A DNA stretch of 64,000 nucleotides. It comes from Actinomycetota bacterium. Lineage in GTDB: Bacteria > Actinomycetota > Acidimicrobiia > Acidimicrobiales > Microtrichaceae. The notes under the pieces were generated by a model. It saw nothing but the letters and a program-made list of their open reading frames with translations. It did not search any database and was not told where the DNA came from. Shown here one piece after another: positions 33,408 to 41,602 of this stretch. A program made the translations under genes and the position numbers. Location: NCBI GenBank assembly GCA_016870275.1, contig VGBZ01000006.1, positions 55,607 to 119,606 of the forward strand, read 5' to 3'. The first letter of the stretch is position 1. Every line of letters starts with the position of its first letter.

Positions 33408-33481
33408 GGGCGTATAGCTCAGTTGGCTAGAGCGCTGCCTTCACACGGCAGAGGTCCACAGTTCGAGTCTGTGTACGCCCA
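33408..33481 (+). tRNA. tRNA-Val (anticodon CAC)
   Basis: Acceptor GGGCGTA pairs with TACGCCC (33474-33480), discriminator A. D-loop AGTTGGCTA. Anticodon stem CTGCC/GGCAG encloses TTCACAC, giving anticodon CAC for GUG. T-arm ACAG-TTCGAGT-CTGT. No CCA encoded. It sits between the J-domain gene and the first operator of the catabolic region, so it marks the boundary of the two halves. Confidence 0.96.
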
Positions 33482-33531
33482 CTCCCACATTCCGGCATCC
33501 TCGACCGACTCGGCCGTCCCGTCACCAAACC

Positions 33532-33545
33532 TGACACGCGTGTCA
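33532..33545. promoter_or_regulatory. regulon operator, site 1 (P450 promoter)
   Basis: TGACACGCGTGTCA, a perfect 14-bp palindrome. A -10-like TAGAGT begins at the very next base (33546-33551), so a protein bound here would block RNA polymerase. The P450 start is 38 nt beyond the -10. Confidence 0.85.
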
Positions 33546-33588
33546 TAGAGTGTCCGGACCCGGGACACCCGGTCCCGAAGGGGAGGCC

Positions 33589-34812
33589 ATGATGGATCCA
33601 GGAGACGCCGTCAATCCGCAGACCGGCGAGGCGAACCCGTATCTGCCCGAGGTCGCCGCCAACCCGATCCCGTTCTACGAACGGCTGCGCGACCACCTGC
33701 CGGTGGCCATGTTCGAAGGCTTCGGACGAGGGACGTGGATCATCAGTCGCTACGAGGACGTGCGCTGGGCGCTCAAGCACCCGGAGATCTTCAGCTCGGA
33801 CTTCGTGGCGGTCGACATCGGCCAGGACCGTCCGCTCATCCCGCTGCAGATCGACCCGCCCGAGCACGCCAAGTACCGGCGGGTGATCGACCCCACCATC
33901 GGCCCCCACGAGGTGGCCCCGCTCGAGGGCGAGCTCCGGGTGGTCGTCAACGACGTCATCGACTCCTTCATCGCCCGCGGGAGCGTGGACGCCCACGCAG
34001 AGTTCACCGTCCCCCTGCCGTGCATCGTGTTCCTCAGCATGTGCGGCCTTCCGCTCGAGGACCTCGACAAGCTCCTCGTCTGGAAGGACAACATCATCCG
34101 ACCCAACACCGGTGACCCCGAACAGGACGCCAAGGTGCGCCGGGCCACCGGGGCGGCGTTGTACGCCTACTTCGAGGATGCCATCGACCAGCGTCGGGGT
34201 GGGTCTGGAACGGACCTGCTCACCCGGTTCCTGACCTCCGAGGTCGATGGCCGGAGCATGTCCCAGGAGGAGATGCTCGACATCTGCTACCTGTTCGTCC
34301 TCGGTGGGCTCGACACGGTGACGTCCACGCTCGACTGCTCACTGGCACACCTGGCGCAGGATCCCATCCAGCGTCAGCTGCTCGCCGACGACCAGTCGAT
34401 CGTGCCGGCCGCCGTCGAGGAGATGCTCAGGTACCACACGCCCGTGATGCAGATCCTCCGTGCCGTGGCCCAGCCGGTCGAGCTCCACGGGCACAAGTTC
34501 GAAGTCGGTGACACCGTGATGCTGATGCTCGGCTCGGCCGACACCGATCCGACGGAGTTCGGCGAGGACGCCTCTGAGTTCGATGCCACCCGTGAGGTCA
34601 ACCGGCACCTCGCCTTCGGCGGTGGGCCGCACCGATGTCTGGGTTCGCACCTCGCCCGTCTCGAGCTCCGGGTGGCGCTCGAGGAGTGGCACCGTCGGAT
34701 TCCCGACTACACCGTTGCTGAGGGTGCGCACCTCGAGTACTCGCCGGGCATCCGGGAGATCGTGTCGCTCCCGCTCGTGTTCGAACCCGTGACCGTTGCG
34801 GTGGCGGAGTGA
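33589..34812 (+). CDS. cytochrome P450
   Basis: 407 residues of a soluble bacterial P450. Seen: the I-helix oxygen-activation region FVLGGLDTVTSTLD, ExxR in EEMLRY, and the haem-thiolate cysteine near residue 350 in FGGGPHRCLGSHLAR. PEHAKYRRVIDP is the usual C-helix region. It probably hydroxylates the growth substrate of this catabolic region. A ferredoxin gene follows immediately and should supply electrons. ATG 33589 has GGGGAGG upstream; a second ATG follows at 33592. The operator and -10 lie 40-55 bp upstream. Substrate is unknown; carboxylic, sterol or terpenoid substrates are all compatible. Confidence 0.94.
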   Translation: MMDPGDAVNPQTGEANPYLPEVAANPIPFYERLRDHLPVAMFEGFGRGTWIISRYEDVRWALKHPEIFSSDFVAVDIGQDRPLIPLQIDPPEHAKYRRVIDPTIGPHEVAPLEGELRVVVNDVIDSFIARGSVDAHAEFTVPLPCIVFLSMCGLPLEDLDKLLVWKDNIIRPNTGDPEQDAKVRRATGAALYAYFEDAIDQRRGGSGTDLLTRFLTSEVDGRSMSQEEMLDICYLFVLGGLDTVTSTLDCSLAHLAQDPIQRQLLADDQSIVPAAVEEMLRYHTPVMQILRAVAQPVELHGHKFEVGDTVMLMLGSADTDPTEFGEDASEFDATREVNRHLAFGGGPHRCLGSHLARLELRVALEEWHRRIPDYTVAEGAHLEYSPGIREIVSLPLVFEPVTVAVAE

Positions 34813-35003
34813 TGCGGATCCACTTCGAACCCGACGCCTGCGTGGGGCACGGCCGGTGCTACGCCTTGGCCCCACAGGTGTTCGATGCCGACGACCTGGG
34901 CCACTGCGTGGTGCTGCTGTCCGAGCCGCCGGCCGAGCTGGCCGACGCTGCACGTCTGGCTGTGGCCTCCTGCCCCGAGGACGCTCTCACCATCGATGAG
35001 TGA
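34812..35003 (+). CDS. P450-type single-cluster ferredoxin
   Basis: 63 residues. Three cysteines in the pattern CVGHGRC...CP, with histidine replacing the second cluster cysteine of the four-cysteine form. This is the arrangement of ferredoxins that partner actinobacterial P450s and usually carry a 3Fe-4S cluster. ATG 34812 overlaps the P450 stop; GTG 34809 is a possible alternative. Acts as electron donor to the upstream P450. The ferredoxin reductase is not in the window. Confidence 0.92.
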   Translation: MRIHFEPDACVGHGRCYALAPQVFDADDLGHCVVLLSEPPAELADAARLAVASCPEDALTIDE

Positions 35004-35024
35004 TCGATGAGTGCGACGCCGGTC

Positions 35025-35822
35025 CTAGCGGCCGGTGAAATCGGGCGGGCGCTTCTCCCGGAACGCCGCCATGCCCTCGACCAGATCCGCTGAGGCGGTG
35101 GCGAGTGACTGGAAGTGCCCCTCGAGCTCGAGGCTGTCCGGGAGCGCTGTCTCGAACGAACGGTTGAGGAGCGTCTTGGACAGGCCGAGCGACCGTGTCG
35201 GGCCCGCAGCGAGTCGGACTGCGAGCTCGTCGGCCTCGGCGCTCATGGCGTCGCCCATGCCGACGTGGCGGTAGGCGAGGCCCAGGTCGACCGCCTCGGT
35301 GCCGACGGCCCCCTCGCCGAGCATCACCATGGCCTTGGCGCGGGGGAGCCCGACCAGGCGGGGGAGGAGGTAGGCGCCTCCGGCATCGACGACGAGGCCC
35401 CACTTGGCGAAGCTCCAGAGGAACTTGGTCCGGTCGCAGGTGAACACGAAGTCGCACGCCAGCGCCAGGTGCGCTCCGGGCCCGACCGCAGCGCCCTGCA
35501 CGGCGGCCACGGTCGGCTTGTCGAGCTCCCACAGTTCCCGGATGAACGTCTGGACCCCCACCCGTAGCGCCTGTGAGGTGGAGCGTGGGTCGAAGTCCTC
35601 GGTCCCCGCCTGCGCCACGGTGGAGCCCCGGAGATCCATGCCCGAGCAGAACGACTCGCCGGTGGCTGTCACCAGCACGGAGCGGACGTCGTCACGGTCC
35701 CGGCACTCGCGCACCCGCTCGACGATCTCGTCGCGCATCTCGACGGTGAGTGCATTGGCGGCGCCGGGACGATCGAGCGTGATCCGGCCGACGTGATCGT
35801 CGCCGACGGTGAAGCGGATCAC
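35025..35822 (-). CDS. enoyl-CoA hydratase/isomerase family protein
   Basis: 265 residues of the crotonase fold. Oxyanion-hole segments are SFCSGMDLRG and VQGAAVGPGAHLALACD; the second half shows LPRLVGLPRAKAMVML and the C-terminal FREKRPPDFTGR. The GTG start overlaps the stop of the upstream thiolase gene by 4 bp, making it the last gene of a minus-strand operon that starts near 38439. Could be a hydratase, isomerase or another crotonase activity; glutamates of a canonical hydratase are not both obvious, so the reaction is open. Confidence 0.88.
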   Translation of the reverse strand: MIRFTVGDDHVGRITLDRPGAANALTVEMRDEIVERVRECRDRDDVRSVLVTATGESFCSGMDLRGSTVAQAGTEDFDPRSTSQALRVGVQTFIRELWELDKPTVAAVQGAAVGPGAHLALACDFVFTCDRTKFLWSFAKWGLVVDAGGAYLLPRLVGLPRAKAMVMLGEGAVGTEAVDLGLAYRHVGMGDAMSAEADELAVRLAAGPTRSLGLSKTLLNRSFETALPDSLELEGHFQSLATASADLVEGMAAFREKRPPDFTGR

Positions 35823-36997
35823 GGCCCGTTGGTGGTGAGGATGTTCACCACCGAGACGCCGGACCCGCGTCCCCCGACGTTGTGCTGGAGTGCAAAGCCG
35901 TTGCGCACGGCCACCTGGCGTTCGTCGGCCTGACCGCGGAGCTGCCACCAGCACTCGGTGAGCTGCGCGATCCCGGTGGCGCCGATGGGATGGCCCTTGG
36001 CGAGCAGGCCGCCGGACGGGTTCACCGGGATGCGACCGTCGAGCGCCGTTTGGCCCTCGATCGAGGCGATGCCACCCCGACCCTTCTCCACGAACCCCAG
36101 GTCCTCGATGTCGAGGATCTCGGTGATCGTGAAGCAGTCGTGAACCTCGGCCACGTCGACGTCGGCCGGTGAGATGCCGGCCATCTCGTAGGCCCGGCGC
36201 GACGCCTCGACCGTTGCCGGGAGTCCGACATAGGTCGACTTCTCGTGCAGGTACGGGTGGTCGGTGGCGACCCCGAACCCCGCCACGAACACGGGCCGGT
36301 CGGTGAAGTCGGCGGCTCGCTCGGGTGAGGTGATGACGATGGCGGCAGCGCCGTCGGTCTGCGGGCAGCAGTCGAGCAGGTGCAGCGGGGAGCACACCGG
36401 CGGTGCGGCGAGGACCTGCTCGATGGTCACCTCGTTGCGGAAGTGCGCATACGGGTCGAGCACGCCGTTGTGGTGGTTCTTGACCGCCACGGAGGCGAGC
36501 ATCTCGCGGGTCGTGCCGAACTCGTGCATGTGCCGGGTGGCGAACGGGGCGAACAACACCGGTGCCGACTCGCCTCGGGTGTAGACGGGGTGACCGGCCG
36601 CCGCTCGGGCGAGCAGACCCTCGTCGGAGGATTTGTCGCGCATCTTCTCCACGCCGATCACGAGCACGACGTCGTGGACACCCGAGGCCACCGCCATGCA
36701 GCCCACCCGGAAGGCATCGGACCCGGTGGGGCAGGCGTTCTCCACGCGGGTGCATGCCACGCCGGCGAGACCGATCGCCGACGGGATGGTGTTGCCGCCG
36801 ATGCCCTCCTGACCCCACAACGTGCCTCGTTGGGTGGCGACGAACACGGCGTCGATCTCCGTCGGGTCGAATCCGTTGTCGACGGAACCGACTGCGGCGT
36901 CGAACGCACCACGGGCCATCTGTTCGTAGGACTGCTCGAACAACTCACCCATGTGGATCAGCCCGGCGCCGATCACTGACACCCGGTTCCAACTCAC
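35819..36997 (-). CDS. SCP2/lipid-transfer-type thiolase with a complete active site
   Basis: 392 residues. Of the six thiolase-fold proteins in this region it is the one with all canonical motifs: nucleophile C89 in VENACPTGSD, H286 in VHDCF, and the second histidine in GGLLAKGHPIGATG, with HNVGG near the C-terminus. It should catalyse genuine thiolytic cleavage of a 3-ketoacyl-CoA. The ATG start is 1 bp from the stop of the KS-DUF35 gene (ATGA-type overlap), and the hydratase follows. The family includes Ltp3/Ltp4-like proteins of sterol side-chain degradation. Confidence 0.9.
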   Translation of the reverse strand: MSWNRVSVIGAGLIHMGELFEQSYEQMARGAFDAAVGSVDNGFDPTEIDAVFVATQRGTLWGQEGIGGNTIPSAIGLAGVACTRVENACPTGSDAFRVGCMAVASGVHDVVLVIGVEKMRDKSSDEGLLARAAAGHPVYTRGESAPVLFAPFATRHMHEFGTTREMLASVAVKNHHNGVLDPYAHFRNEVTIEQVLAAPPVCSPLHLLDCCPQTDGAAAIVITSPERAADFTDRPVFVAGFGVATDHPYLHEKSTYVGLPATVEASRRAYEMAGISPADVDVAEVHDCFTITEILDIEDLGFVEKGRGGIASIEGQTALDGRIPVNPSGGLLAKGHPIGATGIAQLTECWWQLRGQADERQVAVRNGFALQHNVGGRGSGVSVVNILTTNGP

Positions 36998-38439
36998 TGC
37001 GTGATCTCCTGACGGGAATGCGCAGAGAGGACCTTCCAGCCGTACACCGGCACCCCACGTTCCACTGCGTAGCGGCGCAGCACCAGGTGGACCGGGGCGC
37101 CGACGGCCAGGTCGGCCCCGTCGTCACCGCCCTGGAGTTGGATCCGACCGCCGTCGTCGAGGTCGACGACGACGAGCGGCAGGGGAGCCTCGAACGGTGA
37201 CGGCATGGTGCGGTTGACCACGAACGTCTGCACGGTCCCGGTGCGGCCGAGCGGCACGATGTCGAACTTCGTTGATCCACACGAGATGCAGGTCGGATGG
37301 ACGTCGGGCGGTGTGTTCAGCGTGCCGCAGTCCACGCAGCGGGCGGCGAGCAACCCGAGCATCTCACCGGCGCCCCGGCCGAACATGGCGCTCCCAGGCG
37401 GGACGGCCATCTCGACGGACTCGCCGGTGGGGCTGAGCACGCCGCGGGCCCGCAGAACCCGGGTGTAGGTCACCGCTTCTCCGCCGGCGAGCGCCGCAGC
37501 CACCTGCTCGGCTCCCGGGACCGGTCGGTCGACGATCACCGTGATCCCGCTGACCCGGCCGCCACCGGAGGCGAGTAGATGGAGAGGCCCCGGGGTTCCG
37601 AGGGCCGCAGCGGCACCGACGAGCGCTGCGGCACTGCCCAGGTCCCCGAGACGGCTGCGATCGCCCGCAGCAACGTCCTCGGCAGCCCCACCGGGAGTGG
37701 CGAGTCGCTTCAGCAGCGCCCGGGCCAGACGTCCGTCGGGATCGGGTACCGACCAGCGGCCGGCCGGATCGCCGTCGTCGACCAGCGCGTCGCCCACGTC
37801 GCCGAGCATGGGTAGGTAGGCCTGCTCCCGGAACAGCCGACCGTCGTAGGTCTCCCGGGTCTCGGCCTCGCGGTCGCCCCGGTAACGATCGAGTCGGGGC
37901 TCCCAGCGGTGCGCCGAGCGCACGAGCCGCGCCGGTCCGCTGTCGCTCTGCAGCACCACTGCCGCCGCTCCGGCGCCGGCGGAGGTCTCGTGGCCGGTGC
38001 CGGTGGCCGGAAGGAGCGCATCGGAGGTGACCACCAGCGCCGTGTGCACCCGGCCAGCGGAAACGGCGTCGACAGCGGCGAGCAGTGCGTCGACACCGGC
38101 GTGGGTCGATCCGGCGAACAGCGCTCCATCGACGGTGGAGTCGAGGTGCAGGGTCGCTGCGAGCGTCGTCCAACTCGGTCCCTCGGCAAAGGGTGGTCGG
38201 GTGCAGCCCCACCACATGCCGTCGATCGCATCAACGGACAGTCCCGCAGCGGTGAGCGCCCGGTCGGCAGCGGCCCAGGCGAGCGTCAGGGGGTCCTCGT
38301 CGGCCCGGCAGACAGCGAGCGTGCCGCGTCCTGGAGATCGGCCCCAGGCGGAGTCGATGTCGGCCACGGCGACCCGCCACTCGGGCACCGCAACCCCGAC
38401 TGCCGTGATGGAGGCATCGAGTGAACGTGTGCGAACCAC
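36994..38439 (-). CDS. ketosynthase/HMG-CoA-synthase-like domain fused to a DUF35 domain
   Basis: About 481 residues. The N-terminal 330 residues have a thiolase/3-ketoacyl-synthase III-like fold (VGVAVPEWRV, STHAGVDALLAAVDAVSAG, ALVVTSDALLPA), but the position expected to hold the nucleophilic cysteine reads LFAGSTHAG, so condensing activity is doubtful. The C-terminal 130 residues are a DUF35 unit with a zinc ribbon (CVDCG...CISC) and an OB fold. Such pairings normally occur between separate proteins. GTG 38439 is chosen because a TACTGT -10 lies 7 nt upstream; GTG 38448 overlaps that -10. Confidence 0.82.
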   Translation of the reverse strand: MVRTRSLDASITAVGVAVPEWRVAVADIDSAWGRSPGRGTLAVCRADEDPLTLAWAAADRALTAAGLSVDAIDGMWWGCTRPPFAEGPSWTTLAATLHLDSTVDGALFAGSTHAGVDALLAAVDAVSAGRVHTALVVTSDALLPATGTGHETSAGAGAAAVVLQSDSGPARLVRSAHRWEPRLDRYRGDREAETRETYDGRLFREQAYLPMLGDVGDALVDDGDPAGRWSVPDPDGRLARALLKRLATPGGAAEDVAAGDRSRLGDLGSAAALVGAAAALGTPGPLHLLASGGGRVSGITVIVDRPVPGAEQVAAALAGGEAVTYTRVLRARGVLSPTGESVEMAVPPGSAMFGRGAGEMLGLLAARCVDCGTLNTPPDVHPTCISCGSTKFDIVPLGRTGTVQTFVVNRTMPSPFEAPLPLVVVDLDDGGRIQLQGGDDGADLAVGAPVHLVLRRYAVERGVPVYGWKVLSAHSRQEITQ

Positions 38440-38454
38440 GGCGGTCACAGTACC

Positions 38455-38468
38455 TGACGAACGTGTCA
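38455..38468. promoter_or_regulatory. regulon operator, site 2 (KS-DUF35 operon)
   Basis: TGACACGTTCGTCA read on the minus strand. TACTGT (38447-38452, minus) follows after 2 nt and the GTG start 38439 after 7 more. The site lies in the 45-bp gap between two same-direction genes, so it marks an internal promoter. Confidence 0.75.
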
Positions 38469-38483
38469 GTACCTGCAGCCGCC

Positions 38484-39626
38484 TCAGGTGCTGAGCAGCA
38501 CCACCGAGGCGTTGGCTCCCCGTCCGATCGTGTGTGCCAGCGCCACCTTGGCCCCCTCGACCTGTCGCGGTCCGGCCTGCCCCCGCAACTGCCGCACCAG
38601 TTCGACGACCTGCCCGAGCGCCGAGGCGCCGAGCGGCTCGCCCTTTGACAGCAGGCCACCCGATGGATTCACCGGTCGGACCCCACCCACGTTGGCGTCG
38701 CCGCTCGCCAGGATCCGGGCCTGTTCTCCGGGCGCACAGAGCCCGAGTTCGGCCCAGCTGATCAGCTCCCGGGCGGCGTCGGTGTCCTGACACTCGACGA
38801 CGTCGACGTCCTCGGGGCCGAGTCCGGCCGCCTCGTAGGCATCATCCGCTGCCAATTGTGTCGGCGGGGTGATCCCCTCGTCATCGATTCCCGACAGAGG
38901 CGTCGACTCGTCGAGAACCGAACCGGGCAGGTGGCTGCGGAGCGCCGCTGCGTCCAACCGCACGGCGCCGGGGCCCACCAGGTCGGCCCGACGGAGCACG
39001 ACTGCGGCGGCACCCTCGTTGGGAGAGCAGAGCATCCACAGGTGCAGTGGGGGACTGACCATCCGCGAGGCGAGCACCTCCTCGGCGGTGACCGCCTTGG
39101 TGAACATGGCGTCAGGGTTGTGGACCCCGTGGCCGCGGTTCTTGACCACGACCGAGGCCAGGTCGTCGAGAGTGAGGCCCTGGTCACTGAGCAGCCGCTG
39201 GGCGCGCAGCGCAAAGTACGCCGGAGTGGCGGCCAGCCCCCCGGTCTCCATCCACGACGGGAAGAACGAGGAGCGGATGATCCCCTTGGGCATCTTCTCG
39301 ATGCCCACCACCAGCACGGTGTCGTACTGACCCGCCCGGATCGCTCCGGCGGCCAGCGCGAGCGCCGCACCACCGGATGCACACCCGGCTTCGACGTCGA
39401 CGATCGGTACCCCGGTGAGCCCGAGTGCGCCGAGCACTCGGTGGCCCGCAGCGACGCCGCCGTAGGCCGTGGCGCAGAAGGCGGCCTGGAAGGCGCCCCG
39501 ACCCACCGACGCCTCGGCCATGGCGTCGCGCAACGCGTCGGCGCCCATGGCGGTCGCAGTCAGGTCGCCGTGACGTCCGAATGGATGGATGCCGACCCCG
39601 GCGACGGCGACGGCGACGTCGGTCAT
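38484..39626 (-). CDS. thiolase-like protein with substituted catalytic histidines
   Basis: 380 residues of the SCP2-thiolase family. The nucleophile is retained (C82 in VEAGCASGG), but the HDCF histidine position reads ECQDTD and the GHPxGATG loop reads GEPLGASALG, so the two general-base histidines are replaced. HTIGRG near the C-terminus replaces HNVGG. The reaction is therefore probably not ordinary thiolysis. ATG 39626 overlaps the stop of the DUF35-like gene upstream by 4 bp, so the two proteins are made together and probably form a complex. Confidence 0.83.
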   Translation of the reverse strand: MTDVAVAVAGVGIHPFGRHGDLTATAMGADALRDAMAEASVGRGAFQAAFCATAYGGVAAGHRVLGALGLTGVPIVDVEAGCASGGAALALAAGAIRAGQYDTVLVVGIEKMPKGIIRSSFFPSWMETGGLAATPAYFALRAQRLLSDQGLTLDDLASVVVKNRGHGVHNPDAMFTKAVTAEEVLASRMVSPPLHLWMLCSPNEGAAAVVLRRADLVGPGAVRLDAAALRSHLPGSVLDESTPLSGIDDEGITPPTQLAADDAYEAAGLGPEDVDVVECQDTDAARELISWAELGLCAPGEQARILASGDANVGGVRPVNPSGGLLSKGEPLGASALGQVVELVRQLRGQAGPRQVEGAKVALAHTIGRGANASVVLLST

Positions 39627-40060
39627 CGGTCCCCTCCGGTGTCGGGGGCGAAGGCCCACGTCCGCACTGGTCCGTCATCGGTCGGTAGTTCCTCGGCGAC
39701 GACGACCATCGGGTCCCCGGCGCTGAGAGCGTCGGCGTCGGCCACCGTGATCCGGCCGACGATCCGCAGCACCTCGCCGTCGGCCTCGCCCGGCACGTCG
39801 AACTCGACGACCCCGAAACCGTAGGGGACCGGACCGGCGTAGCCCGGTGGTGGCGCCGTCACCGTGGTCCACGCCCACAGCCGGCCGTGGCGGGGCAGGT
39901 CGCTCGGTTCCACGTCGTCGGCTCCGGTCCACGGGCAGACCGCTGCGAGCGGGAAGTGGAGTCGGCCACTCGAACGAGAGCGACCACCCACCAGCGTGAG
40001 GGTCCCGTCGGGGGCGAGTCGGAACAGTCCGCCCTGCAGCGCCGGTGTGGGGTCGGCCAC
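39623..40060 (-). CDS. DUF35 (OB-fold) protein with a degenerate zinc ribbon
   Basis: 145 residues. The OB-fold half is clear (GRLWAWTTVTAPPPGYAGPVPYGFGVVEF, VVGRITVAD-like), which is the acyl-CoA binding part of DUF35/ChsH2-type proteins. The zinc ribbon is reduced: only one cysteine (AVCPWTG) remains of the usual CxxC...CxxC. GTG 40060 sits 5 bp after the synthetase stop and its own stop overlaps the following thiolase-like gene. It is likely the partner subunit of that protein. Confidence 0.75.
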   Translation of the reverse strand: MADPTPALQGGLFRLAPDGTLTLVGGRSRSSGRLHFPLAAVCPWTGADDVEPSDLPRHGRLWAWTTVTAPPPGYAGPVPYGFGVVEFDVPGEADGEVLRIVGRITVADADALSAGDPMVVVAEELPTDDGPVRTWAFAPDTGGDR

Positions 40061-40065
40061 GGTGC

Positions 40066-41574
40066 TCAGATCCTCCGATCGGTGTCGGCCCAGTGGGGCT
40101 CGCGCAGGTGGCGTTTGAGCACCTTGCCGTTGGGGTCCCGCGGGAGCTGTTCGACGATCTCGATGCTCGACGGGCACGACCATGGATCAAGCCGCTGCCG
40201 GCACAGCTCGAGCAGCTCCTCGACGGTCGCGTCGGCGCGCAACTCGACCACGGCGTGGAGGTGTTCGCCGTCCCGCTCGTCGGGGATGCCGAAAACGGCA
40301 CAGTCGACCACTGCCGGGTGCTCGTGGAGGACGTCCTCGATCGTGCGGGGGTAGACGTTCACACCGCCCTTGATCACCAGGTCCGCTGCCCGGTCGGTCA
40401 GGTACAGCCAACCGTCGTCATCGAGGTGGCCGACGTCGCCGACGGTGAAGGCGTCACCGTGCCAGGCGTTGTCGGTCTTGTTGCGGTCGTTGTGGTAGTG
40501 GAACCGCCCACGGGCGGGACGAACGTAGATGAGCCCATCGGTCCCGGTCTCGACGGGCACCAGGGTGGCGGGGTCGAGGATGCGCACCTCGGTCCCGGGC
40601 CACGGCAGCCCGACGGTGCCGGGACGTTCGAGCCACTCCGCAGCCGAGACCCGCGTCGCACCGCCCTCGCTCATGCCGTAGACCTCCCACACCTCGGTGT
40701 GGGGCCACCACTCCAGGATCCGGCGCTTGACCCCGACGGGACACGGCGCTCCGGCGTGGATGACGTGACGCAGTGAACCGACGTCGTAGCGGGAGCGCTC
40801 CTCAGTGGGCAGTTCGAGCAGACGGATGAAGTGAGCCGGTGTCAGGAACGTCGTGGTGGCCCGACGTTCCTCGACGAGTTGCAGGAACGCAGCTGCGTCC
40901 CAGCTGCCCATGATCTCGACCGTGCCACCGGTGTAGAGGGTGAGCGCGGCGTATCCCTGCGGGCCGGCGTGGTAGAGCGGGCCCGCCACCACGTGGACGT
41001 CGTCGGATCGGTACCCCCACAGGCCGACGAGCGCCTCCTGGGTGGCGCGGAGGACCTCCGGGTCGGCCAGGGCACCGTGGACCACGCCCTTGGGTCGACC
41101 CGTGGTGCCCGAGGTGTACACGACCGGCCACGAGCACGGCCACGGTGTCGGCAGGTCGTCGGTGTCGGCTCCGGCGAGGCGTGCCTCGTAGCCGGCACCG
41201 GAGTCGTCGCCGACGTAGAGGACGGGGCACGTCGCACCGGCCGCCTCGACCACGTCACGGAGCGAGTCGTCGGCGACGAGGGCGCCGGCGCCGGAGTCGG
41301 TGAGCACATAGGCCAGCTCAGGCGCTGCGAGGTGCCAGTTAACCGACAGCGCCGAGCACTCGGCCTTGGCCGATGCGGCCAGGGCCTCGACGAACTCCAC
41401 CCGGTTGGGCAGCATGATGGCGAGCCGACCACCGGGGGAGAGCCCATCGCGCTCGAGGACCGACGCCAGGCGCGATGCCCGACGGTGCAGTTCGCCGTAG
41501 ATGAGCTCTCTCCCGCCGTGGCGAACCGCCGGGTGTCCGGCGAGGTCGGCGTAGTTCTGGGAGTACCCGGCCAT
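40066..41574 (-). CDS. acyl-CoA synthetase (AMP-forming)
   Basis: 502 residues of the ANL superfamily. Activates a carboxylic acid to its CoA thioester through an acyl-adenylate. Seen: P-loop YTSGTTGRPKGVVHG, the acyl/AMP motif VYGMSEGG, the hinge region LTDRAADLVIKGGVNVYP and the C-terminal catalytic lysine in PNGKVLKRHL. It is the first gene of a minus-strand operon with the DUF35 and thiolase-like genes. ATG 41574 lies 7 nt from operator site 3 and 9 nt after a TAACGT hexamer inside that operator. Substrate unknown. Confidence 0.92.
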   Translation of the reverse strand: MAGYSQNYADLAGHPAVRHGGRELIYGELHRRASRLASVLERDGLSPGGRLAIMLPNRVEFVEALAASAKAECSALSVNWHLAAPELAYVLTDSGAGALVADDSLRDVVEAAGATCPVLYVGDDSGAGYEARLAGADTDDLPTPWPCSWPVVYTSGTTGRPKGVVHGALADPEVLRATQEALVGLWGYRSDDVHVVAGPLYHAGPQGYAALTLYTGGTVEIMGSWDAAAFLQLVEERRATTTFLTPAHFIRLLELPTEERSRYDVGSLRHVIHAGAPCPVGVKRRILEWWPHTEVWEVYGMSEGGATRVSAAEWLERPGTVGLPWPGTEVRILDPATLVPVETGTDGLIYVRPARGRFHYHNDRNKTDNAWHGDAFTVGDVGHLDDDGWLYLTDRAADLVIKGGVNVYPRTIEDVLHEHPAVVDCAVFGIPDERDGEHLHAVVELRADATVEELLELCRQRLDPWSCPSSIEIVEQLPRDPNGKVLKRHLREPHWADTDRRI

Positions 41575-41581
41575 GGCGACC

Positions 41582-41595
41582 TGACGTTAGTGTCA
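41582..41595. promoter_or_regulatory. regulon operator, site 3 (divergent promoter)
   Basis: TGACGTTAGTGTCA in a 28-bp gap between divergent starts (41574 minus, 41603 plus). Here the -10-like boxes fall inside the operator on both strands: TAGTGT on the plus strand and TAACGT on the minus strand, each 9 nt before a start codon. One bound protein could control both genes. Confidence 0.7.
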
Positions 41596-41602
41596 CATTC
41601 GC

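Noticed and set aside
38437..38448. GTG 38448 as start of the KS-DUF35 gene
   Set aside because: It overlaps the proposed -10 box TACTGT; GTG 38439 sits 7 nt downstream, matching other starts here.
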